Numbered from the stretch's first letter, positions 49,609 to 62,039 are shown. The stretch: 64,000 nucleotides of DNA from Ipomoea triloba (GCF_003576645.1 NC_044924.1:29417600-29481599); one strand, 5' to 3'. Notes: generated by a model from the sequence alone, not told the origin. Numbers and translations: made by a program.

Positions 49609-49807
49609 GAGTTAAGGTTAAAATATTTAGTTTTACATTTTTGCCCTCAATTTTAACACTTATTTAACATATATTTAACAGAATGATCAAAATTGGTACA
49701 AAATCAATAGTTAAGGGACCAACTTTGGTAAAATTAAAAGTCGAAGACAAAAATTGGTAAAATTAAAGTCAATAGTCGAAGGATTATTTCTGGAATATAA
49801 TTAACTC
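49609..49807. mobile_element. Short MULE-like MITE, perfect 10-bp target duplication
   Basis: Begins gagttaaggttaaaatattt and ends aatataattaactc. The flanks are atattttctt at 49599-49608 and again at 49808-49817. Only the outer GAGTTAA is clearly inverted; the arms are otherwise diverged. Termini and duplication length match the 17.6 and 29.1 kb elements. Confidence 0.75.
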
Positions 49808-50298
49808 ATATTTTCTTCATACCTAAACTCTACCAATTTTTTCTTTCTCCTAAACTTTACAATCTTCCTCTAAAAAATTGAAATGATATTATTTTTCTTC
49901 ATTATTGTTTGTATATTTTGATTTTTTATTTTTTTCCATTAACTTTTTATCTCTAACTTCTAAACTTTCTCTATGAACTTTTCTCCCTAACTTCTAAACT
50001 TTCTCAAAGAGCGCAGCTTTTTCTCCTAAATAAATGAAATTTCATCTATCACCGTCAAATTTTACTATATATTTCATAATATTCATATAAATACTTGCAT
50101 ATTTTTATTTTTATTCTTTTTTATGTTTATATTCGTAATATATTTTTTAACAACATGATACTATGAATAGCGAACTACTGTTCGCAACATCAATTTGGTG
50201 TTGCAAACAGTAGCACCTTGTTGTTGTTCGCAGTCTCAAATTGCTATTGCAAATAATAGCTCTTTGCTTGATGCCCAGTAGTATATCAAGTATAATTA

Positions 50299-50302
<4 letters not shown>

Positions 50303-50366
<64 letters not shown>

Positions 50367-50367
50367 N

Positions 50368-50422
<55 letters not shown>
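50303..50422. repeat. (AT)n microsatellite with single N at 50367
   Basis: About 60 AT units interrupted by one N, so the true length is unknown. Confidence 0.95.
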
Positions 50423-50427
<5 letters not shown>

Positions 50428-50429
50428 TT

Positions 50430-50595
50430 TTGAGATAAGATAATGTATTTTATGAATTAGAATAATATACTTTATGTGTTAGAATAATGTATTTTATGAA
50501 TTAGAATAGTGTATAATGTAATTTATATGTTAGAATAATGAAATTTCTAAGATAAGATAATATATTTTATGAGTTAGAATAATTTATTTTGTGTG
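50430..50595. repeat. Imperfect short tandem repeats
   Basis: Units of the form tttatgaattagaataatgta recur about six times with small changes, next to the AT microsatellite. Confidence 0.7.
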
Positions 50596-52189
50596 TTTTT
50601 AAATTTTAGTCCTCAAAACTATGTGAACCACGTTGCATGCAATAATATAATGATTGGTCCAAACATAGCTAGGCCGCAAGGGTACTTGCACTGACTTTAA
50701 TTTATGGGCAGTCAGATGTTCAATAGTCATTTTCTGTATAGACAGCAACTAGAGAATGTGGTCCTCTGCGAATCTAATCTGAAATCATACTCATCTTTCA
50801 ACATTACTTTTTCATTATTTATTTCTTGATGAAACTGAAAAAACAATTCCAAAATATAAAGGAGAAATTAATAGTTAAATAAGTCATCGTCTCTGAATTT
50901 TACACAAAAAAAAAAAAATTAATCTCATGCACTTTAAAAAAATTTATGACGAGATAATTAGACTCCTTATTATACCCGATTTGATACACTCTTGGTCTAA
51001 CCCGTCAAGGCAATTAAGACAGTCAAAAGGTAATAGTCAGGAGCTGAGCATGACATTGACACGTTGCTACCACAAAAAAAAAAAAAAAAAAAAAGAGTTT
51101 ATTTACACAAAATTTATAAATAAATCAATGAAATTCATAAATATTTAATTTACTAATTTTTTTTGTAGATAAATCATTAAAATCTCAAAGTATTTAAATT
51201 GTAGATATTTAATTTACAAGTACATTCGTAAGTGTTTAAACTGTTTTCTTATAGTATTATCCACATGATGTAGTGTTGAATTCTAAAAGTAGAAATTTTG
51301 CAATTATTTTACAAATCGTGTTATTTCATCTTCTAATTTTTCATCATAAATTATTTTTATTCTTTAACTACTGTCAATCTCACTTCGCGTTAAAAAAATA
51401 CTGAAAAATGCATTTTTTAATCTCTCAATTATGCAATTTTAATTGTTTTAGTTTTTTTTTAGCAGTATAAGAATATAACCTTACCTTTAAAAAATTTCAA
51501 TTTTTGTCTCTCAAGTAACGAAATCTTAAACATCCATTGCAATTTTACTTGTATTATGCGTCTGATTAGCCGACACACACAAGCATTTTGTACGTGCGAT
51601 GTACAAAAATTTATGTCTAATATTAAAACATTAATAAATATAAATAATTAAAAATTTATAGTTCAAGTTATATATATGCAAATAATGTATACATTATACA
51701 CACACATATGATTTATCATTATACAAATTTAATTAAAATATAATCAACAATTAAATTAATTATATAATAATTTTAATAAAATGATAATTAAATAATAGGA
51801 AAAAGATATGATAGATATAAATGTATGGTAATAATGATGAATTCATCAATGTTAGAATTAAATAGTAACAGAATTATAACGGTGTAAGGGTAGTTTGTCT
51901 AACAAGAATGTAGTAGAGACAATTTTGTCCAATAAAATTGAAGTGTACAAGATTTAAAGTAAAATATATACCTTTATTAGAATACAAAAAAAGTGAACAA
52001 CAGACATAAATTAAGGATATAATTTGGATGAGACTTATTATTATATGTATATGTGTGTGTGTATTTTTTTTTCTAATGGAGGTTTATGGGTTCATTGCTC
52101 GGAAAACAAAAATTCTAACTTTGTTTTTTTTTTTTTTTGGGTAAAATTAACAATGTATTTTGTGTGAGCATAAATATAATATGTGCAGT

Positions 52190-52400
52190 CCAACTATCAG
52201 CTTAGACTTTTAGTTGGATGGAGCACATGATTCAATTTGGTATCAGAGCCATGCAAAAGATCATGAGTTCGAATCTCCGCGTCACCCTCAAAAAAGAGAC
52301 TTCCACGTGTTGCTTCGGTGGATTACCGCACACGTTGCACATAAATATAATATGTGCAGTCCAATTATCAGCTTAGGTTTTTAGTTGGATGGAGCACGTG
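52190..52400. repeat. LTR-retrotransposon fragment with primer-site motif
   Basis: caatttggtatcagagccatg contains the canonical initiator-tRNA primer site, preceded by an LTR-like end (cagcttagacttttagttgg). The cagtccaa-tatcagctta start is repeated at about 52357. The remaining parts of 50596-53357 show no gene. Confidence 0.55.
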
Positions 52401-53435
52401 ATTCAATTTTTTGCAACGGTTGAAAGACATGCTAAAATGACTAGAACTGATTGAAGAAAAATAATGCATTTAATTTTTTTTAAAGTATCTAATATTATCC
52501 AAAAGAAAATGACCCAAAAAAAGTGGCAAAAGATGTGAAAAAGACAAAATGAAAGAAAAAAAAAGAATGGGCAATGAGCTCTCCAAGCTGAGAAAGAACA
52601 GAATCAATTACTCTCATCAGTTGCTGGACCACAAATTTTTGAACATGTTTTGTCCCCTTTTCTCCATTGATGAATAATTATCCCAACTCAAAAGTGGATA
52701 TTCCTATCCTGCTTCTAGAAAATTCCTTCAATTATTCATCTTTCACCAAAGTCTGCACATCAGCATCAGATTTTTCATTGGGACATTTCAAACTTGTGGA
52801 TGCCTGCCTACATTTCTAACTCATACTCCTAATTGCATTAACTTTTTTTTTTCTTAAAAAAAATTTAAATAGTGTATCATTGATATTGTTTTTTTTATTA
52901 CTTTATAAGAAAAATAATAGATAAATATAAAAAAAATTATGATACTTGTTAAGAAATTACTATCGAAATATGCGTTAATTGTTCTCCTAATTTAGGGTGA
53001 GGCCAACACCACAGGGAATAATCTTTAGGTTAACGTTGGACCAACTCAAAAGACATAAACCTTAACTAAATCACAGAATTGAAGCTAGTTCAATAGTAAA
53101 ATTGTGAAAGTTTGACCTAAGCTTTATGATGAATGATTCAAGGCTCACTCAAAATCCAATGTGGATGAAATTGATGCGAGTGGATGAGGAAGAAAAGATC
53201 AACACCGGAGGATGAGATTACGTAGACGCCAATTGACAAGAATAAGGATGGTGTTTGAAGCTTTGTTTGAAAGAGCACTGATATTAGGGCAATTAAAATA
53301 GTAGTCGTACCGTTAAATTGAAAACTAGAAGCAAAAAAAAAAGAAGAGAAAATTACATCTATACTATTAACCTATATTATTAAGGTTTCCTACGTTACTG
53401 TTCGAGATGTACAAAAAATATTTGTTGTTCCTGCA

Positions 53436-53815
53436 GGCGGTTCATTTTAGAATTTCATTTGCACCTCCTTGTACGCGAGAAAGAGCATATGCTATATAGT
53501 TCAATAAACCTTGGAAAGACTCTTGTATAAGTAGTGGTGTGTGCAAACCTGCTTCCCAAACCTATGTGGGACAAAAGCTACTTGAATGCTTTTTCTCTTC
53601 ATTTTTCTAACTCAAATGGGTCAATTTTGAGAACCAATTTCTCATTCACCCATTATATGTTTTGAGCGTGCAATATATCAATCTTTTCGTCTAACTACGA
53701 AGAACCCGAATCCATTTTTACTCGACCCAAATCAAAAGTATGTGGACCCCACGTATATTTGTACCACAATATAGCCACTAAAATGCCATTTTATGCTATT
53801 TTTTCCAACAGTTAT
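53436..53815 (-). repeat. LTR-like segment shared with 62.69-63.05 kb
   Basis: Minus strand starts tgttggaaaaaatagcataa and contains tgtcccacataggtttggga. The same order of motifs appears at 62685-63047. Solo or truncated LTR of one retrotransposon family. Confidence 0.5.
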
Positions 53816-54031
53816 TTGTCTAGAGAATATCAACGCTCTACGATCAACCAACAATCACTCAACTGATTATCACATTACTCCCAGAAATACATATTCCAGA
53901 GATAAAGAATATGGGACAATCATTAACGATATTTCATGAACCTAGCAAAAAGAAAGTTAACGGTTAACTGCAAAGATTATGATGCTATTTTCTTTTTTTT
54001 CAATTGATAAAACTTTTGTAGTAATTTTTTG

Positions 54032-54488
54032 GGGGCATTGCCAATTTTAGTCCACTTCATTAATTTTTGCCACAATGCGACCAATCTTATTTAGTCCTTG
54101 TCACTTTTAGTCCACCGTTAAAATTTTCGTCAAATGACTGTCCAAAACAGGGGTATTTTTGGTCTTTTCATGCTTTGGTCATCTCCTTGACCCTTTGTAG
54201 TGGGTTTCCTTACACATTTTCATCCAATGAAGAGGTCCGACGAAAGCCATGTGAGCCACATTACAAAGCCATGGCTTTCGCCGGACCTCTTCATTGGATA
54301 AAAATGAGTAAGGAAAACCACTGCAAATGGTAAAGGAGATGATCAAAGCATGAAAAGGCTAAAATACCCCTGTTTTGGATGATTATTTGACAAAAATTTT
54401 AACGGTGGACTAAAAGTGGCAAGGACTAAATAAGACTGGCCGCAATGTGGCAAAAATTAATGAAGTGGACTAAAATTGGTAATGCCCC
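54032..54488. mobile_element. Long foldback element (whole-length hairpin)
   Basis: ggggcattgccaattttagt ... tgacttttagtccaccgtta at the left is mirrored by its complement up to actaaaattggtaatgcccc at the right. Pairing continues almost to the centre (gaagaggtccgacgaaagcc against ggctttcgccggacctcttc). An open frame here is an artefact of the palindrome. Target duplication not resolved. Confidence 0.8.
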
Positions 54489-55296
54489 AATAACAATAGG
54501 ACAAAAAATGGAAATGACTTTAATGTTTTCTATGTTTTCTTATCTAACAGAACTATAAGAAAATCTACAGGATAATATTTTAGGCCAAGGCATGATAACA
54601 GTGTGTGTGTCAATAAAAAGGAACTTTTTCCCTTTTTATAAAAAGTCAATCCCAACAACAAACAATCTAATAGTAATTTAGAATTAAAAATCATGTACTG
54701 TAGTAAGAAGTGAGCCAATAATAAAATGGCATACCGCCTCAGCTAGACTACCAAATAGCTATACTTTATCTAGGCCAATATGCAGTTATGGCTTATTTTA
54801 AAATGTATTATGTTTGATGGCTTGATTTTTTAAATTTCATGGTCACTAATTCCTCTTTACATGCACTATTCTGCAATGACATGATCTTTCTCAGGAAACT
54901 TGTATCCATTTACAAATCCCTAAAGAGTTTGTCATCATAAAATTCAACAAACTCTTGAATGAAGGGGAAGTTTATGATATTCACAATTGTGTTGTGCAAA
55001 TATGTCACATGAGGTTTAAGTCGTGCGAGCATAAGCACATTATGAAAGCGAACCACGACACTTTGATTAGCTAGCGTTACAGATCTAGATGAATCCGATT
55101 TTCTAAACACATGTTCAAACTCAAGGATTTTGGATCGTTGAAGACTCATGGAGGAGTGAATAGCAATCGGCTAATTAGTAAATTCTTCATTCAATTTTTC
55201 TATATTGGATGTGTTATCATTTCTTTTTGTTATACTAAATTTCTAATAGTACATTCATGAATGACAATTTATAATCTTTTGTTTGGTTTTCGCAGA

Positions 55297-56168
55297 TTTG
55301 GTTGGACGTGTAGTTTCCATTACTAGGCCAAAAGTTATCTAAGTTAATTCAAATCCCCAAAGGTTGATTAATTTTGTCATTGTAGATTCTCGGTATGTAT
55401 TTGTTTAGATGGCCTTTTGATTTGCTTAAGTATAAATTTGGGTGTCATCACTTTCATTGTTGTTTTCACTCAGGGGGAGTCAACTGACGATTACCCTGTG
55501 GGATGAGCACGTGGATTCTGTCTTGCATTACTATAATGGTGATTTTGCAAATCCACTGATCGTTATACTACAGTTGTGTAGAGTCAGGCTGAATGATGGT
55601 AAGTAATTACGTACTAGTGGCAGGCATAAATTTATTTGATTATATTATAACTATTTAAAGTTGTTTATCATATTAGATTGTGAGGTTAGGATATCCAGTT
55701 CATACACTGCAACAAAGATTTGGTCAACTATGAATGCCTGAGTTCCTCAATTTCAAGGAGATGCATTGTGATAGTTCAATTTTTTCCACTCCATATCATA
55801 TTTTATTTCAAACATGTTTGATGATTTCGGGTAATTCGTTTAAATCAGTATGCCTAGGTTCTAGACTCTAATACGAAGTATAAGCTCAAGTTCAAGAATT
55901 ACTAGATTTGGATAATTGGAAGCTTTATCGAGTGAAAATGACACAATTACTTCTTTGAAAGATATTTATGACAACAAGAAGGTAAAAATCAAAGGTTTAG
56001 TTTTGTATTGAAATCATTTGAAAATTCACTCGTTATATTTCTCAGATGTTGTGTAATTAATTTTTAGGTTGGAGAATTTTGGGTACTTGGGAAAATCATA
56101 GCCATAGAAAGCGAATGGTACTTCAATGCCCGTAAGAGTAAGGGATGTGGGAAGAAACTTCAAGACTA
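55297..56168 (+). pseudogene. Decayed replication protein A (RPA1/DUF223)-like gene
   Basis: Several exon-like pieces in order on the plus strand: DLVGRVVSITRPKVI then stop, RLINFVIVDSR; LTITLWDEHVDSVLHYYNGD then ANPLIVILQLCRVRLNDG followed by gtaagt (about 55482-55600); CEVRISSSYTATKIWSTMN (about 55680); SLKDIYDNKK (about 55950); VGEFWVLGKIIAIESEWYFN then a CGKKLQD zinc-ribbon remnant (about 56069-56167). This is the OB-fold B to C order of plant RPA70-like proteins, which bind single-stranded DNA; Helitrons often carry such genes. In-frame stops and lost residues make it non-functional. Confidence 0.65.
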
Positions 56169-56651
56169 AATACAATCGATGATATTATGCTTTTTTTCTT
56201 CTCAAAATGATAAAATTGTTATATATCTAGACAAAAAAAATCATCTATACAAATGAATTATGATAGCAATTGATTACAATAACTAAGTTTCTAGAGAACG
56301 ATCACATTTGTCCAATTTATAAAAATCCTAAACAATGATATATAAAATCTATAAAGTTACAGCACCGCATGCGTAGATCTACACATTAGCTATTAATTTG
56401 AGCAATTATTTGCTCGAACTCAAGCAATGATATGATAAAAACATCAACAAACATAAATGACCCAAATCATATCTTCAATTTCGCTATATAATATTTGATG
56501 TTATAATTTAAATAATTGTATGTCAATCCAAATATTCTTAATATATTATAACAAATTCATTTCGTGTATCGCACGAGTGAAAATACTAGTTGAATTTAAA
56601 GAGATTGAATCACATAGTAACATATAAAGATGTGAAAATTTAGGAGGGAAA

Positions 56652-56706
56652 TATTTTTTTTTTGAATACTACTAACTCTATTACAATGCAGTATCTGTTC
56701 ATTTTA
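56652..56706 (-). mobile_element. Ultra-short SINE-derived retroposon
   Basis: Minus strand atgaacagatactgcattg ... tattcaaaaaaaaaa, flanked by gagggaaatat on both sides (11 bp). Same minimal unit as 16727-16778 and the tail of 34540-34663. Confidence 0.65.
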
Positions 56707-57432
56707 CGAGGGAAATATAGTATTATATTTATAAAAAAAAAAAAAAGAAGAAGAAAATTAAAGCATTTGCTTTTCTTCTTTCCCAAAATGTTGAATCTCC
56801 AACCCCAAGGGTGTCCCACACCCAGCTCGATGTAAATCATAGTAACTAAGTTAAACATATAGGCTAAACTTTTTGCTTATTGCCCACAAAGAGCATTTAA
56901 TTTGCTTTTCTTGAGTCTATGGCATGAGGTCAAAATTTTATCTATAGAAAATATAACTAACAAATATGGGTGAGGCTCAATTATACATTTCTTAATTTGT
57001 TTACTTTTAGTGTTTTTTGTTTTTTGTTTTTTGTTTTTTTGTTTTTGTTTTTGTTTTTTTTTTTTTTTATACTGGAGAAAAAGAAAGAAGAAAACTAAAA
57101 CTAATGAAGAATCACAAGAATGCATTGCATTGAGCATGTCAACAAAGGGCAAGACACTAGACACATTACTTCCAAGGGGGTTATGGTAATTGGTATCTCA
57201 TAAACCCAAGGTGGGGAGCGTCAAATGTAGAGGTCATTCAATCAAATGCACATATTTGTCTTTCAATAAATATGCTTCATTAGATTGCATGCACACACTC
57301 AATCACAGTACCTAAGCTTTTGAATAGCATCCAGCAAATGAAAAAATAGCTCACTTAGGTTGCTTGTTGTACATAATTTCTAAATAATAATTTGAGAATT
57401 ACTCTCCAACTCAATCTGTCGAAAACTTACTT

Positions 57433-57690
57433 ACTACTTTCTCAACCTACTAAAGCGGAGTCAATATCATCTCTCACCCCCTTTCATATGGGAGTACAAC
57501 CGAGTGCCATTACGTAACCATCATTTTCCATCATTTTAGTGAGCATGTCACTAAAATATACCACTTTTCATTTGTTTTTTTTTTTGAGTACTACTGACTC
57601 TGTTACAATGTAGTATCTGTTCCTAGTTACTTTCTCAACCTACTGAAGCACAGTTGCCTCCCCTGAGACTCGAACCCACTCCCATCATCC
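57433..57690 (-). mobile_element. SINE-like sequences, partial and partly duplicated
   Basis: Minus strand 57690 to 57575 has a pol III B-box-like gggttcgagtctc, then gaacagatactacattgtaa and a poly-A tail (poly-T at 57578-57588 on plus). A second piece at 57433-57545 shares ctttctcaacctact-aagc with it. Probably two truncated copies of a SINE; target duplications were not found. Confidence 0.5.
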
Positions 57691-58674
57691 ATGTGTTATC
57701 ATACATTAAATTTCATGTCATATAACAGTCCTTCAACATGCGTTATGTTAAAAGCATCAAATTGTATAAGTCAAGGGATAAAGATAACTTTAATCATGTT
57801 ATCATAACATGCGTTTAGCGCAACGTACCTCTCACTTTACAAGAAGTACTGTCAATGAAAATTACAATTATACTAAATACAAAATATAATCACGTTGTGA
57901 TAACATATTATCATCAATTTTTTCAAACAACAAATAGTATAGTACACAAAAGTCTCTCACCTAATGTCTCCTTTTATCGCAATCAATCAAATTGATCAAA
58001 TCAAAGAGAAAAGACAACTTCCAAAACATGCCTAGCTAAAAGAAGAAATAGTGCATTATTCATACAATTTTGGCAAACCTATGGAAAAGAAAATCTTAAA
58101 TCATCAAGTATATGAGCTGAGAATTAAATGCTTTGTCACCCAAAAATAGAATGAAGAAATCTTCTTACTAATATAATTGGAGGATTTCAGATAATCTTAT
58201 CTCACATGCTAGTAAGTGGATTTAACTTTGATTGCCAGTGTTCATATGGGACAAAAATGTTCGAATCCAATGTCAACTCACTCTATAACCTCTTAGTAAA
58301 CAGAATTATTAGTTATATATATATTTTTAATTTAATTTGGTTAAATTAAATTAGTTAATTAATGATTTGCTACATGTACACATTAAAATAAAAAAAATCT
58401 CCCAACTAATCAATTTACTTATTTTGTTAAAAAAAAAAATCTTTATGGCTTTTCTTTTTGTTTTCTTTTTTTTTTTCTACAATTTTATCATTTTTCCTTT
58501 TTCATAAAAATGATGGGGAAAAAAACAGAAACATATTTATCAACGTTTATTTTTAATAAAAATGGATATTTTTGAAATGGGTTCAATCTTGTGACCCCTC
58601 ATTTGGAATGGCCGGTAACAGAAATGTCATCACACAACATAGTAATTGACAAAAAAATGGAGTTATTTATAAGA

Positions 58675-58925
58675 TTTAATATTCAAAATGGTTCTTTGAC
58701 TATTTCATAATTTTTAAATTGATCATCAACTATCAAATTGACCCAAAATAGTTTCTTAACTATGCAAAAATTTACTCATTTTAGTCGTCCATTATGTACA
58801 TCAACTACTAAATTGAGTAATTTTTCTATAGTCGATGGATCATTATGGGTGAACTAATAATTGCTCGAAAACCAATTTGAGAATTATGATATAGTCAAAT
58901 GACTATTCTGGGTATCATTTATATT
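58675..58925. mobile_element. Foldback element
   Basis: caaaatggttctttgactat at the left pairs with the complement of atagtcaaatgactattctg at the right, and catcaactatcaaattgacc pairs with similar internal motifs. About 250 bp, non-coding. Confidence 0.5.
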
Positions 58926-59831
58926 TAAAATTTAATTATTTTTCTTCTTTTTAATTTACAAATGCTAATGATAGGTTACAATAACATTGAGTGGTGTGGG
59001 CATGTATATACACGTCAAATTGGGTTGATCATATGAATTTTTTTTCCGAATGTTCAAAATTTAGAGTGCTACTTTTCAAATTTTAATTTAGATGGCATAA
59101 ATAACAATTCGGGTAATAGTGTGTGGGGGCGGGGGGAGATTAAAAACCATATTTGGCTAAGAGAAATTTTTAAAATAATTGATTTGTAAGTAATTAGAAT
59201 AAAATCTTGTTATTTGCACAAGATATATGTAATTAAAATATATTTTCAGTATCTACAAATTTCTACTTTTGACTTATAAATTTATCTTTATCTTTGACTT
59301 ATAAATTTATCTTTATCTTTACATACTTTTACATGCTCACCCACTCACCATTACTTACATATTTTTATCATCACCTACCTACCTTACCACCATTCTGATA
59401 TGCTTACCTAGCATCTCGTCATCACTACTATCTCATTAGGATCAATGTTTCTCTATAACTATCGGTATCTACCTATTTCTCTAGAAAATGATTTTCGAAA
59501 ATCACTTTTCAGGTTTTCAGTGTTTGGCAACACTTGGAAAATGTGGCCAACATAAAACAATTTTCGTTGACTGTGGAAAATTAACCCTTTTTTTTGGAAA
59601 ACGACTTTCGGACTTTTTTCCAAAAGTCATTTTTTGGAGTTGGTTAAGTGGTGTTTTGGTCAAAATGACCGTGGGTTCCAGCAGAGTGGGACTGGTTTCG
59701 ACCGGAAACCAGTCCGCTGGAACCTCTTCTCGTTTTAATTTTTATTTTTACTTTTTAAAATAAATATAATTATTTTATATATTATTATAATTTTTTATAT
59801 TTTAAAAAAATAATTAAAATGTAAAAGTATA

Positions 59832-60400
59832 TTGATAGGGATAAAATTCCGATCTACGTAGCCCGGTAGGTTCTACCGGTCTAAATATCGGCACCGGTCT
59901 AAGTTTAACCTACCGACCTATTGTCGCGTATAAACCTGGACTACACCCCCCCCCCCCCCCCCCCCCCCCCNNNNNNNNNNNNNNNNNNNNNNNNNNNNNN
60001 NNNNNNNNNNNNNNNNNNNNNNNNNNNNNNNNNNNCCCCCCCCCCCCCCCCCCGGCTTAAGTTGGGTCAGTTAGCGTTTTCTGCCCGACCTTAGGGGCGA
60101 CCTTAGTAGTCAGGCGTACGTCCCGACCTGGGACTGAATCTCATTCGTCTAAACCTCTACTTGTTCGGGGTTAACACCTGGCCTCCACCCGGTGGGCCAC
60201 GGTAAGGGCCGGTGCATGACTAACACGCGTAGAGCATGTCGTCGGCCTGAAACCTGTCCCAGTGACAGGTATAAAAAGCGCATTTAATGCTAGCAGAAGG
60301 ACTTTTGGCTATTTTATCTCCATAATAGTCAAAGAGCCCGGGAACCTTTGACCCACTGTCACGTAGACCGGTTTCAGTAGGGTATCTTGACTTGTACCCG
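59832..60400 (+). repeat. GC-rich LTR-like island containing the N gap
   Basis: Much higher GC than the surroundings, starting tgatagggataaaattccg, with a TATA-like ggtataaaaagcgc near 60267. Looks like a solo LTR, perhaps Ty3-type, but the 3' terminus and target duplication are not settled. Confidence 0.35.
59946..60053. other. Assembly gap: poly-C / 65 N / poly-C
   Basis: Twenty-five Cs, Ns at 59971-60035, then eighteen Cs. The homopolymer edges are suspect as well as the Ns. Confidence 0.97.
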
Positions 60401-60640
60401 TTTGTTAAATTTATAAAGAGTATTTTATTTATACTTTCCGTATATAACTCTATCATATATAATTTATACATTTTCCAGAAAATGTACCAAATACACAAAG
60501 ACAGTGTACCAAAATGCAACCAAACATTGAAAATGAAATTATTTTTTGAAAAATGACTCTTTTTCCAAAAGTTATTTTCCTGCTTTCCAAACTTACCCTT
60601 AATAAATTAATTCCAACCAAATTTTTGGTACGAAACCAAA

Positions 60641-60642
60641 CT

Positions 60643-60690
<48 letters not shown>
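60641..60690. repeat. (AT)n-(GA)n compound microsatellite
   Basis: Ten AT units followed by fifteen GA units. Confidence 0.95.
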
Positions 60691-60693
<3 letters not shown>

Positions 60694-60829
60694 GAGATCA
60701 AATGCGGTAATAGGCTTTAGGTAAAAGATGAGGTTTAATCTCAGTCCATGATCTAATGAAAATCAACAACCCAGAGTGAACACAGATTAAAAAACGCGGT
60801 GGCAATTTAGTCTTTTTTTCATCTAGGTC

Positions 60830-61200
60830 AAATTTAAGGTGCGTGGTTTTCATTGTTAGGGTCTGTGGTTTTCCTTCACTCTTAAGGTGCATGGTTTTCT
60901 GTGATTTGTGTTTAAGGTGCGTTAATTGTTGAAAACTTAAATTGCGTCGGTTTAAAGTTTTAGGTGCTTGGTTTTCTTTCTTAAGGTGCGTGATCTGTGT
61001 ACTTAAGGTGTGTTAGTTATTGAAACTTAAGCTACGTTGGCCTAAAGCTTTAAATGCATTGTTTTTCTTCTTAAGGTGCGCCGGTCTAAAGCTTTAGGTG
61101 CCTGGTTTTCCTTCTTAAGATGTTTTGTTTTACTTTTTAATGTGATTTGTTTTCTTTTTTAAGGTGCGTTGTTTTCCTTTTTAAGGTGCACACTTCTTTT
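60830..61200. repeat. Degenerate repeats of TTAAGGTGCGT
   Basis: About twelve variants of ttaaggtgcgtggttttc at irregular 15-50 bp spacing (for example near 60833, 60881, 60912, 60982, 61071, 61160, 61180), interleaved with gcgt-ggtttaaagctttagg. Non-coding; function unknown. Confidence 0.75.
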
Positions 61201-61361
61201 TTATTTTTATTTTATTTTATAGTTTGCTTCTTTAATTTAGGACGCGTTTTTTTTATATATAATATAATTTTCATTAATTTGTGCAATTGATCTAGATTTG
61301 ATCAATGATTCAGATCTAACCCCATCTTTCACTTGGGAGCATCTATGCACCTGATCTCAAG

Positions 61362-61365
<4 letters not shown>

Positions 61366-61421
<56 letters not shown>
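61366..61421. repeat. (AT)n microsatellite
   Basis: About 28 AT units. Confidence 0.95.
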
Positions 61422-61426
<5 letters not shown>

Positions 61427-61584
61427 AAAAAAGATTTTGAAAATCTGAGATTTAAGCCCAATGGAAGAATGAAAGATTCAAGTCCTGTGTAACACACACT
61501 TTCCGTAAAATTGATTCAGTACCTTCTGAAGGTGTTAGGAGTGTTTTAACGTCAGTCTCCCAAGATAAAATGGATCATGACCTT

Positions 61585-62039
61585 GGCAAAAACTTGTGTG
61601 ACACCGTCTCACCATGAGACGGGTTGGGCCGGGTCGGGTCAAGATGCAAATGTAACACTTATATGCACAAATGTCATACTTATATGCTCAAATGTAATAG
61701 TAATTAAGAATAAAATTTTTGTTACTTATAAGGGTAAATGTAATGCTTTTAAGGGAAAATACAATACTTTTACATTTTGATTTAAAAGTATTACATTTTT
61801 CCTCAAAAGTATTATATTTGCCCTTATAAGTAAGGGGCACTTGTCAACGTTACTTATTATGAAAAATATATATATATTTTCTTATAAGTAACAAAAATTG
61901 TATTTTTGATTAGTGTTATATTTGAGCATATAAGTATGACATTTGCACATATAAGTATGATATTTGCATGGTGATTTGACCCGACCCGACCCGTCTCACG
62001 AATAAGAATCCGTGAGACGGTCTCATACAAGTGTGACCC
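61585..62039. mobile_element. MULE-like MITE with 9-bp target duplication
   Basis: Begins ggcaaaaacttgtgtgac and ends tacaagtgtgaccc; long arms pair (ccgtctcac, gggtcgggtcaa, cttatatgc...). catgacctt flanks both ends (61576-61584 and 62040-62048). Short frames within are palindrome artefacts. Confidence 0.8.

Larger units (their letters stand above)
53358..56589 (+). mobile_element. Candidate Helitron with captured or ancestral RPA1-like exons
   Basis: Candidate 5' end TCTATACTATTAACC follows an A (53357). The 3' end is hairpin tcgtg-tatcg-cacga (56562-56576) then gtgaaaataCTAG, followed by T. Inside lie decayed exons of a replication protein A/DUF223-like gene, an LTR-like segment (about 53436-53815) and a foldback element (54032-54488), the latter two presumably nested. 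The 3' end is convincing; the 5' end is a candidate only. Confidence 0.5.
56707..59483. other. Intergenic region, mostly AT-rich
   Basis: Outside the SINE pieces and the foldback at 58675 no gene is seen. T/G-rich low complexity lies at 57010-57070. Short frames such as 56877-57164 (minus) encode Lys/Gln runs from low-complexity DNA and are not credible genes. Confidence 0.45.
59484..60597. mobile_element. TIR element interrupted by a GC-rich insertion
   Basis: The left end (gaaaatgattttcgaaaatc ... cagtgtttggcaac) and right end (gttgcattttggtacactg and ggaaaataacttttgg, on the other strand) form arms of a gaaaatgac-type MITE. Between them sits GC-richer DNA (59832-60400) that includes the N gap. 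Confidence 0.5.

Noticed and set aside
54067..54333. 88-codon plus-strand frame
   Set aside because: Lies in the arm and loop of the long hairpin element and has no family resemblance.
54910..55149. 79-codon minus-strand frame upstream of the RPA-like relic
   Set aside because: Reads plausibly as protein but matches nothing recognised; kept as possible Helitron content only.
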